Notes under the pieces: generated by a model | What the model was told of the DNA's origin: nothing | Databases searched by the model: none | What the model saw: only the letters and a program-made list of their open reading frames with translations | Translations under genes and position numbers: made by a program | Source of the DNA: DAONLM01 sp035406685 | GTDB lineage: Bacteria > Spirochaetota > GWE2-31-10 > MWDO01 | DNA: 10,840 nt | NCBI GenBank assembly: GCA_035406685.1 | Contig: DAONLM010000099.1 | Coordinates: 1-10,840 of the forward strand | Direction of reading: 5' to 3' | Shown here: piece after piece, positions 1-5,470 of the stretch | Position numbering within the stretch: position 1 is the stretch's first letter | Layout: the number at the start of each line of letters is the position of its first letter

Positions 1-28
1 TCTATATATTAATCACAAAATTTTTAAG

Positions 29-47
29 AAAATCCTTTACAAGTTTT
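29..47 (+). repeat. Upstream motif, copy 1 (CTTTACAAGTTTT core)
   Basis: A 19-base block with the core CTTTACAAGTTTT at 35-47 recurs at 3719-3737 with one mismatch in 19. In both copies the core ends exactly 108 bases before the first base of the next start codon (155 and 3845). The shared sequence and equal spacing suggest a common regulatory element or a promoter part, but the rest of the two upstream regions do not align. TTTACA could act as a -35 element, yet I see no good -10 at the proper distance in either copy. The low complexity of the region makes chance a real alternative. Confidence 0.35.
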
Positions 48-116
48 GAAAAAAATTTAAAAAAAGTTACCTAACAATAAAATCGCGCCTTATTCCTAAA
101 AAATTATAAGCATTTC

Positions 117-145
117 TTGACAAAAGTAATTTATTTTTTTAAAAA
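117..145 (+). promoter_or_regulatory. Predicted sigma-70-type promoter of the M28-like gene
   Basis: A perfect -35 hexamer TTGACA lies at 117-122. A 17-base spacer leads to TAAAAA at 140-145, which matches four of six -10 positions. Transcription would then begin near 152, only about three bases before the ATG at 155. This fits the lack of any Shine-Dalgarno sequence and would give a leaderless or nearly leaderless mRNA. The spacer includes most of a T7A7 tract (134-147) of a kind that recurs before other genes in the window. The -35 is convincing and the -10 is weak. Confidence 0.45.
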
Positions 146-154
146 AATAATGCA

Positions 155-2359
155 ATGAAAAAATGTTTTTTGTTACTGTTTTTTCTTTTAATTTATTGTT
201 ATATTTTCTCTCAAGATAATTATAAGAAAGATGCTAAATTTCTTTATGAAATGTTTTATCCTGCTGATGAAGGAAGTAATAATCAGGAAAGATTAATTAA
301 TTATATTTTAACTTATTTAAAAAATATTAATGTCCCTTATAATATCTATGATATAGAGATAGAGCCAGAATTCTATACCAGATCTAAAAATATTGAAGTC
401 TTTTTAAAGGCAAAAGAGAATACAGATGAGACAATAGTAATTTTGACTTCCTTAAATACTCCTATTATTGATAATAAATATTTTGATAATAGTATCTCTA
501 TTGAAATTACTCTTAATTTAATAGATTTTTTTTCTAAAATAGATCTTAAAAAAAATATCCTTTTTGGATTTATTGGCTCTATTGGGAAGGATGATTATCC
601 TAAATATGGTTTTACAAGATTGTTGAATCTATCCGAAAATCCATATAATTATATAGTTACTTTTATAGATATTCTTACGATTGATAGTAATGTTTATTTT
701 ACTGGAAGCATGAATAAAAAACCTTTACCGAGTATTTTAGTTAATATTTTTGATAAAGTAAATAAAGAAAAAACTTTTTTATTTGATTCTTTTGAGATAA
801 AAAAAGCAAAGTTAAATCTGTTGCCATCACGACAGTACTCTGATATTTTTAATCAAAAAGAAATTTTAGCAGTGGAATTTTCAAATAGAAATAAGAACTT
901 ATACAATGTTTTTTACTATAATTCAGAAAAATGTAATAAATATACGCTTTTTTTTATTGAATGGATAAAATCTCTTAACAATTTAAATTTTAAGTTTCAG
1001 AGAGAATATAATTATCTTTATGAGGACATTTTTGGCTATAAACTTTTTATTAAAGAAAAGAATTTATTAATTATATTTTTATTTTTAATATTTATTACTC
1101 TTTTTACAAGATTGTTCTTCCCAAATTTTGAAAGATTAAGAATTTCAACTATATTAAAATTATTACCTTATTTTATTTTTTTATTTCTCTGTTATTTTTT
1201 ATTGAGTTTTCTTCCTGTGATATTATTAACACCCCTTAACTTTTTTTATAATATTCAAAAATCCTATTTAAATATTCCTGTCCTCTATTTTTTTGTTATA
1301 TTTTTTATATCATTTCTTATTATTATTCTCATTATAGATCTTTTTAAAAAAATCCCTCTACCCAAACATAGTTATATTTATATTATTGGGGCAATTTTAT
1401 TCTCTTATGTAAATCTTATTTTGCTTGCTTTATTTGATATCTCATTTGCTTATATTTTTATATGGGCTATTATTTTCATAACTTTATCAAACTTTACCGG
1501 TAGAAATTATTTACTAAAATTTATACTTTATTTTATATCAAGTATACCCTTTATTAAATTTATATTTGATATTACCTATATGGGCAATATAAATATAATA
1601 AAAAATTTATTTAAAAATCTTTTTATTTATAATTTAATATTCTGTTTAATATCATTCCCATTTATGTTTTTATCTATAAGATTTTTTCTAATCATAAAGA
1701 ACTATCTAAAATTTTCTTTATCAAAAAGAAAAATATTATTCTTTTTTATAATTTTTCTATTTTTATTTACACTTCTTTTTGCTTTTATCTCTATTAGATT
1801 TTATTCTGAAGAGCAAAAGATAGAGGCTAAATTAGTAATGGATTATAAAAAAAATAGATCATATCTTGATATAAATTCATCTTCTATTCTTGGAGAGTTT
1901 TCTTATGAAATTAATAATAGTATAAATAAAATCATGACTAAAAATAAAAATATAAGAATCCCAGTAAATAAACCAGAGAATGAATATAATATCAAGTATA
2001 ATGTTTATAAATTTTATGATTATAACAGATATGAAATAATCATAGATTCAAAAGATATTATCGAATTTATGGATATCTCTATTTATCTTCCATATCTTTC
2101 ATATATTTTTAATGCAAATTATTCATTTTCATCTTTTGATTCTGATAAAGAAGATTTAAAGAGAGAGTCCATTTTTCAATTAAAAATACCAAGAAACCCT
2201 GGAAATAAGGTTGTGATATTATTTGATACATTAAAAAATATCTCGCCAAGAATAGAATTTGTTATAAAATATTTTAATCCCTCAGATATTAAAATTTACA
2301 AACAAAATTCTATTATAAAATACGAGAAGGAATTCAGAGAAGAGATAATATCTTTTTAG
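155..2359 (+). CDS. Exported polytopic membrane protein with degenerate M28-type peptidase domain
   Basis: The protein has 734 residues. It begins with a signal peptide (MKK, then a hydrophobic core to about residue 18, likely cleaved around 19-20). Residues about 25-285 resemble the M28 zinc aminopeptidase fold. An N-terminal helical segment is followed by a strand ILTSLNT (96-102) where active members have a metal-binding AHxDS-like motif, by FDNS (110-113) at the place of the ADDN motif, and by FGFIGSIGKDD (137-147) at the place of the FxxxxxEE strand. The first metal-binding His and the catalytic Glu pair are not seen, so catalysis is doubtful. About eight hydrophobic segments follow (residues about 304-550), then a soluble C-terminal domain (about 555-734), probably extracytoplasmic. 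The layout recalls ER-type M28 proteins (ERMP1-like) and M28-like membrane proteins known in spirochaetes. The start is the first ATG after a TTGACA promoter. No Shine-Dalgarno is visible. The family call is by pattern only. Confidence 0.7.
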   Translation: MKKCFLLLFFLLIYCYIFSQDNYKKDAKFLYEMFYPADEGSNNQERLINYILTYLKNINVPYNIYDIEIEPEFYTRSKNIEVFLKAKENTDETIVILTSLNTPIIDNKYFDNSISIEITLNLIDFFSKIDLKKNILFGFIGSIGKDDYPKYGFTRLLNLSENPYNYIVTFIDILTIDSNVYFTGSMNKKPLPSILVNIFDKVNKEKTFLFDSFEIKKAKLNLLPSRQYSDIFNQKEILAVEFSNRNKNLYNVFYYNSEKCNKYTLFFIEWIKSLNNLNFKFQREYNYLYEDIFGYKLFIKEKNLLIIFLFLIFITLFTRLFFPNFERLRISTILKLLPYFIFLFLCYFLLSFLPVILLTPLNFFYNIQKSYLNIPVLYFFVIFFISFLIIILIIDLFKKIPLPKHSYIYIIGAILFSYVNLILLALFDISFAYIFIWAIIFITLSNFTGRNYLLKFILYFISSIPFIKFIFDITYMGNINIIKNLFKNLFIYNLIFCLISFPFMFLSIRFFLIIKNYLKFSLSKRKILFFFIIFLFLFTLLFAFISIRFYSEEQKIEAKLVMDYKKNRSYLDINSSSILGEFSYEINNSINKIMTKNKNIRIPVNKPENEYNIKYNVYKFYDYNRYEIIIDSKDIIEFMDISIYLPYLSYIFNANYSFSSFDSDKEDLKRESIFQLKIPRNPGNKVVILFDTLKNISPRIEFVIKYFNPSDIKIYKQNSIIKYEKEFREEIISF

Positions 2360-2389
2360 AAATATATTTCTTCTTCCTAATTTAAAATA

Positions 2390-2439
2390 TATGGAATTTT
2401 TATTCCACTTATAATAATAAGTGGAATTTTTATTCCATA
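2390..2439. repeat. Composite palindrome made of two TGGAAT-N4-ATTCCA dyads
   Basis: Two identical 16-base copies of TGGAATTTTTATTCCA lie at 2392-2407 and 2422-2437. Each is itself a perfect 6-bp dyad with a TTTT centre, and their centres are 30 bp apart. The DNA between them (CCACTTAT, AATA, ATAAGTGG, 2405-2424) is also an inverted repeat. The whole of 2390-2439 can therefore fold as one long hairpin: an 11-bp inner stem, a 4x4 T-T internal loop and an 8-bp outer stem. Two readings are possible. It may end the M28-like transcript, since T-rich DNA follows from 2444. It may instead be a paired binding site for a dimeric regulator, for example an enhancer for the sigma-54 promoter about 250 bp downstream. 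Confidence 0.6.
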
Positions 2440-2650
2440 GATATTTTTTGTTTTTGTTTTAAAAATAAAAATCATCTATTTATTTTAATATAATTTATGT
2501 TTATATATCTTTTATTTTATATTTTTGATTTATTTATACTTAAAATGCTAATTTAAGATTTATAATATTATATTTTTCTATTATTTTCTTTAATTTTCAA
2601 ATTAAAATATTTATTTATATTTTTAAAAATTTTATTAAATTCTTATTGTT
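2440..2650. other. AT-only intergenic linker
   Basis: This stretch is almost entirely A and T, with stops in all frames. I see no credible reading frame, RNA or ordered repeat in it. It separates the composite palindrome from the sigma-54 promoter at a distance usual for enhancer-promoter looping. Confidence 0.5.
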
Positions 2651-2668
2651 CTGGCACAATAATTGCTT
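2651..2668 (+). promoter_or_regulatory. Sigma-54 (RpoN) promoter, near-perfect consensus
   Basis: CTGGCAC (2651-2657), five bases AATAA, then TTGCTT (2663-2668) match the sigma-54 -24/-12 consensus YTGGCAC-N5-TTGCW at every key position. GG (2653-2654) and GC (2665-2666) have the obligatory spacing. Such GC-containing boxes stand out in DNA that is nearly pure A and T. Transcription is expected about 12 bases past the GC, near 2678. Sigma-54 promoters need an AAA+ activator bound upstream; none is encoded in the window, but tandem dyads at 2390-2439 lie at a plausible enhancer distance. Its product should be the small RNA directly downstream and, by read-through, the receiver gene at 2808. 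Confidence 0.85.
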
Positions 2669-2677
2669 ATATATTTA

Positions 2678-2746
2678 TGCTTTTGAGAAGCAAAATTCTG
2701 CTCTCCAAGGTCCCACCCCCTCCCTAATTAGGAGAGCAGTTTTTTT
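2678..2746 (+). ncRNA. Candidate sigma-54-dependent small RNA with C-rich terminator loop
   Basis: The expected sigma-54 start near 2678 and a strong intrinsic terminator ending near 2746 bracket a transcript of about 69 nt with no useful reading frame. Two hairpins are visible. One is a small 5' stem, GCTT-TTGAG-AAGC (2679-2691). The other is a 9-bp perfect stem, CTGCTCTCC (2698-2706) with GGAGAGCAG (2731-2739), followed by T7. The 24-nt loop of the second hairpin contains CCCACCCCCTCCC (2712-2724), 11 C in 13 bases. Within known biology this is the layout of a trans-acting regulatory RNA. Sigma-54 drives Qrr RNAs in Vibrio and CrcZ in Pseudomonas, and Helicobacter RepG uses a C/U-rich terminator loop to bind a G-rich mRNA leader. 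I do not recognise an Rfam family. The alternative is a leader attenuator for the receiver gene at 2808. Confidence 0.65.
2698..2746 (+). terminator. Intrinsic terminator with a 9-bp GC-containing stem and T7
   Basis: CTGCTCTCC (2698-2706) pairs perfectly with GGAGAGCAG (2731-2739), and seven T follow at once (2740-2746). The loop is long (24 nt) and holds the C-rich run plus half of a small palindrome, CCTAATTAGG (2723-2732), that overlaps the 3' arm. The terminator lies 61 bases before the receiver gene start, so that gene is read from this promoter only by read-through or antitermination. Confidence 0.85.
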
Positions 2747-2788
2747 ATTAAATTTTAAGAGTAAAATAAAAAGTAATTTTTGTTTTAA

Positions 2789-2807
2789 AGGGAGAATGAG
2801 TTAAAGA
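2789..2807 (+). promoter_or_regulatory. Ribosome-binding region of the receiver gene with a two-codon ORF
   Basis: AGGGAG at 2789-2794 is the only Shine-Dalgarno-like site before the receiver start at 2808, but its spacing of 13 bases is long. Between them lies a minimal reading frame, ATG AGT TAA (2796-2804), too close to the purine run for normal initiation. The hexamer AGGGAG is exactly complementary to CTCCCT (2720-2725) in the loop of the upstream RNA, so pairing in cis on a read-through transcript, or in trans, could block ribosome access. Pairing does not clearly extend past six bases. Confidence 0.4.
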
Positions 2808-3191
2808 ATGAAGAATGTGAAGGCTTTGTTCATTAATTATCATAATAATAAAGATCATCTTTTAATGGATTTTTTTAAAATTGGTTTTTTTTCTGTGGAT
2901 ATCACCTACAATTTTATAGACACTTTAAATAAAATAAATTTTAATAAGTATGACATAATATTTTCTGATTTTAACCTTGATGATTCTAAAATTCTTGAAT
3001 TATTAGAAAGAATAAAAAAACACCAACATTGTTTAAATGTTCCAATTGTATTAATCATTGAAGAAAGTCATAATCTCATTCTTGATAAAATTCTAAACAT
3101 AATTGGTGGCTATGAGGTTATCACACTTCCTATTTCTCCTGAAAAGGTATCAACTATTTTAAAAAGATTTGAGAAAAAAGATTTTCAATAA
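2808..3191 (+). CDS. Stand-alone receiver-like (REC) protein, degenerate
   Basis: The protein has 127 residues, the length of a single response-regulator receiver domain, with no output domain. The pattern fits a CheY-like fold: strand KALFIN (5-10), strand YDIIFSD (48-54) ending in the expected phospho-acceptor Asp54, strand VPIVLII (about 78-84), and GGYEVITLPISPEKV near the C-terminus. The acidic pair that binds Mg2+ after the first strand is absent (Asn10-Tyr11 there), and the conserved Lys of the K-P motif is Leu (TLP). Phosphorylation by the usual chemistry is therefore doubtful; it may act as a pseudo-receiver through protein contacts. The gene follows a sigma-54 promoter and a terminator, so read-through may control it. 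An unknown small gene lies 93 bases downstream on the same strand. Confidence 0.7.
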   Translation: MKNVKALFINYHNNKDHLLMDFFKIGFFSVDITYNFIDTLNKINFNKYDIIFSDFNLDDSKILELLERIKKHQHCLNVPIVLIIEESHNLILDKILNIIGGYEVITLPISPEKVSTILKRFEKKDFQ

Positions 3192-3284
3192 AATATTAAG
3201 CCATTTGGCAAAAATTTTAAATTATTTTTATAAAATTAAAAGATTTTTCTTTACTTTTTTAAAAAAATATTTAATAGTAAAAAT

Positions 3285-3614
3285 ATGAGTGATGAAAAAG
3301 ATTTAATTAATAGGATTAATAGATCCAGAAGAGGAAATATTCATTTTCTAAGAGAAGGGTTACTTGATTCTATTCACAAAACAATAACAGATAAACTTCA
3401 AAGGATTAATAATAGTAATCAGAAACAAAATAATAATAAAGGTAAAACTATGGATAAAAAAGCAGAGGCTGTTATTTTGGCTGATAAAAATGTGAGAGCT
3501 GCTATTCAGGAACTTGCTGTTGCTTTGTTTGACTTAAATGATAAAGAGATTGCTCAAAGACTTTTAGCAGAACATATTTTTATCTTAAATAATATCTTTA
3601 AAGAATTTGAATAA
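3285..3614 (+). CDS. Hypothetical small protein, possibly with two start sites
   Basis: I do not recognise this 109-residue protein. Residues 1-45 are basic and polar (INRSRRGN near 11-18). Residues 43-58 are a low-complexity Asn/Gln/Lys linker. Residues 56-109 look like a compact Ala/Leu-rich helical domain (AEAVILADKNVRAAIQELAV, then a second helix AQRLLAEHIFILNNIF). No membrane segment, Cys or metal motif is present. The first ATG (3285) has no Shine-Dalgarno and is preceded by a T6A7 tract (3255-3267). Codon 56 is also ATG (3450-3452) with AAAGG at 3438-3442, a spacing of seven, so a 54-residue form with only the helical domain may be made as well. That part also has richer base composition, as if it were the conserved core. 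Its position between two receiver proteins suggests signalling, which is inference. Confidence 0.6.
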   Translation: MSDEKDLINRINRSRRGNIHFLREGLLDSIHKTITDKLQRINNSNQKQNNNKGKTMDKKAEAVILADKNVRAAIQELAVALFDLNDKEIAQRLLAEHIFILNNIFKEFE

Positions 3615-3718
3615 TTTTTTTAAAAGATATCTATATTCTTTTAAACAGTTAAATTATTTGTAAGGTAAGATAATTTTAAGATATCGCTATTAATATATTT
3701 ATCTATAAAAAATAAGAT

Positions 3719-3737
3719 AAAATTCTTTACAAGTTTT
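3719..3737 (+). repeat. Upstream motif, copy 2 (CTTTACAAGTTTT core)
   Basis: This is the second copy of the block at 29-47, with the identical 13-base core at 3725-3737. It ends 108 bases before the ATG at 3845, the same distance as copy 1 has to its gene. It may mark co-regulation of the M28-like gene and the EAL gene. Confidence 0.35.
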
Positions 3738-3807
3738 TATTTTTATAAAAATTTTCTTTCTTTATTAAATAAAATTTTAATATAATAATAATTTTTTTTA
3801 AAAAAAA

Positions 3808-3837
3808 TTGCCTATTATTTAATTTTTATTATATAAT
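3808..3837 (+). promoter_or_regulatory. Predicted sigma-70-type promoter giving a leaderless mRNA
   Basis: A perfect -10 TATAAT lies at 3832-3837. At an 18-base spacing upstream is TTGCCT (3808-3813), four of six matches to the -35 consensus, directly preceded by a T8A8 tract (3792-3807) that could act as an UP-like element. The predicted start of transcription is about 3844, next to the ATG at 3845. No Shine-Dalgarno exists in this region, so translation from a leaderless mRNA is the simplest reading. This A/T sequence can give chance TATAAT matches; a second overlapping one lies at 3839-3844. Confidence 0.5.
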
Positions 3838-3844
3838 TTATAAT

Positions 3845-5470
3845 ATGGAATTATTAAAAAATCAGACTATTTTGATAGCTTCTAAATCAGAAGAAATTAA
3901 TAATAAAATTCTTTCTTTGCTGAAAGATTATAAGATTTTAAAAACAGATAACGGCAATGAAGCAGCTGAAATTGTTTTAAAAAACAATATTGATTTAATT
4001 CTTTTTGACAGAATGTTAAATGATATCAATATATTTGAGTTTTCAAAGATTTTAAAAAACAATAAAAAAACTTTTAACATTCCTCTTGTCCTTTTGAAAA
4101 AAGAGGATTCTATACTGGAAGATTTCGATATTTTAACCAGCGGAATATTGGATTTTATAAATGTCCCATTTGAAGAAAAAGAGTTTTTGATAAAAATAAG
4201 ATTTTATCTTAAATTTTATTCTCTTATAAAAAAGTTAAATAAAGCAGTAATTGATCCAGTGACAAAATTTCCAAATAAATTTTCTTTAACAGAGAAATTA
4301 AAAGAGGCATTTAATCCTAAATTATTGCTTATTAAAATAACAAATCTACACCTTATTTATAAATATTATGGTGAAATAATCTCAAATGAAATAGAAAATT
4401 ATTATATAAAGAATATAAAAAATAAAATACCACAAGAATTATTATCAGATATCACAATATATCATATTGATAGAGGGTTGTATGCATTACTTATTGAAGA
4501 TAACAGTAATGAAATTGAAAAATTTATGCTTTTTAATATATGTGAAAATTTTTTTAAAGGACAGGAAAAAGTAATTGTAAGTAATAAATATAAATTCGAA
4601 TTAAACATAGCAATAGGAATAAGTATGACCTCTAAAGATCCTTTTTTATATAGTGAGATAGCTCTTGATTTTGCAATTGAGAAAAAGACCGGCTATATTT
4701 TTGCAGAAGATATAATAGATATCTATATTTCAGAAAAACAGAATCATATTTTCTGGATAAACAGGATAAAAAGGGCATTGGATGAAGATAGGATAATTCC
4801 ATTTTTTCAACCAATATATAATAATAAGACTAAAAAAATCGAAAAATATGAAGCACTTCTTAGATTAATAGATGAAGAGGGAAATATAATAGAGCCAGCA
4901 AATTTTCTTCATATTGCCAAACTTGAAAATTCCTATTTTGAAATAACTAAAAGAATTATTAATAAAACATTTGAAATTTTTAAGAATAGAAGTGAAGAGG
5001 TAAGTATCAATTTTTCTTTTATTGATATAGAAAATAGTGATATATATCATTACATATTTTTAAAGTTAAAAGAAATGAAGGATTTTGCAAAACGTCTTGT
5101 AATAGAACTTGTAGAAGATGAAAATATAAAAGATTATGGGATTGTAAAAACATTTATTTATGAGGCAAAACAATATGGTGTAAAGATTGCAATAGATGAT
5201 TTTGGCAGTGGATATTCAAACTACAAGAGGATTTTTGATCTTAATGTAGATTATGTAAAAATTGATGGCAGTTTAATAAAAGATATAGATACAAGCCCTT
5301 TGAGTAGAAATATAGTTAGTTCAATAAAATCCTTTACAGAAAAATCGGGTATCAAAACAATTGCAGAGTATGTTGCTAATGAGAATATATTTCAAATAAT
5401 AAATGAATTAAACATAGAATATTCTCAGGGATATTATATAGGTAAACCAGAGGATTTAACAAAAAAATGA
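3845..5470 (+). CDS. REC-GGDEF-EAL protein, predicted c-di-GMP phosphodiesterase
   Basis: The protein is cytosolic, 541 residues, in three parts. Residues 1-125 form a receiver domain. Asp55 (LILFDRML) is the phospho-acceptor, but the acidic pair is replaced by Ala12-Ser13 and the conserved Lys by Val107 (INVPF). Residues about 135-292 form a GGDEF domain; the DxLTxLPN-like start DPVTKFPNK is kept (137-145), but the signature reads DRGLY (209-213), so no cyclase activity is expected. Residues about 305-541 form an EAL domain with the full catalytic set: EAL at 336-338, Asn389, Glu421, Asp451-Asp452 (DDFGSGYS), Lys472, Glu508 and Gln528. The AEGVE loop motif is changed to AEYVA. The likely reaction is hydrolysis of c-di-GMP to pGpG, with the degenerate domains acting as sensors or regulators. 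The start has no Shine-Dalgarno and sits at a predicted transcription start. Its stop overlaps the next start. Confidence 0.85.
   Translation: MELLKNQTILIASKSEEINNKILSLLKDYKILKTDNGNEAAEIVLKNNIDLILFDRMLNDINIFEFSKILKNNKKTFNIPLVLLKKEDSILEDFDILTSGILDFINVPFEEKEFLIKIRFYLKFYSLIKKLNKAVIDPVTKFPNKFSLTEKLKEAFNPKLLLIKITNLHLIYKYYGEIISNEIENYYIKNIKNKIPQELLSDITIYHIDRGLYALLIEDNSNEIEKFMLFNICENFFKGQEKVIVSNKYKFELNIAIGISMTSKDPFLYSEIALDFAIEKKTGYIFAEDIIDIYISEKQNHIFWINRIKRALDEDRIIPFFQPIYNNKTKKIEKYEALLRLIDEEGNIIEPANFLHIAKLENSYFEITKRIINKTFEIFKNRSEEVSINFSFIDIENSDIYHYIFLKLKEMKDFAKRLVIELVEDENIKDYGIVKTFIYEAKQYGVKIAIDDFGSGYSNYKRIFDLNVDYVKIDGSLIKDIDTSPLSRNIVSSIKSFTEKSGIKTIAEYVANENIFQIINELNIEYSQGYYIGKPEDLTKK

Noticed and set aside
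2678..2746. SRP RNA or tRNA-like identity for the small RNA
   Set aside because: It lacks the conserved SRP GGAA tetraloop helix and has no cloverleaf or anticodon arm.
4632..5050. Minus-strand open frames inside the EAL gene
   Set aside because: They overlap conserved GGDEF and EAL coding sequence and have no Shine-Dalgarno or promoter.
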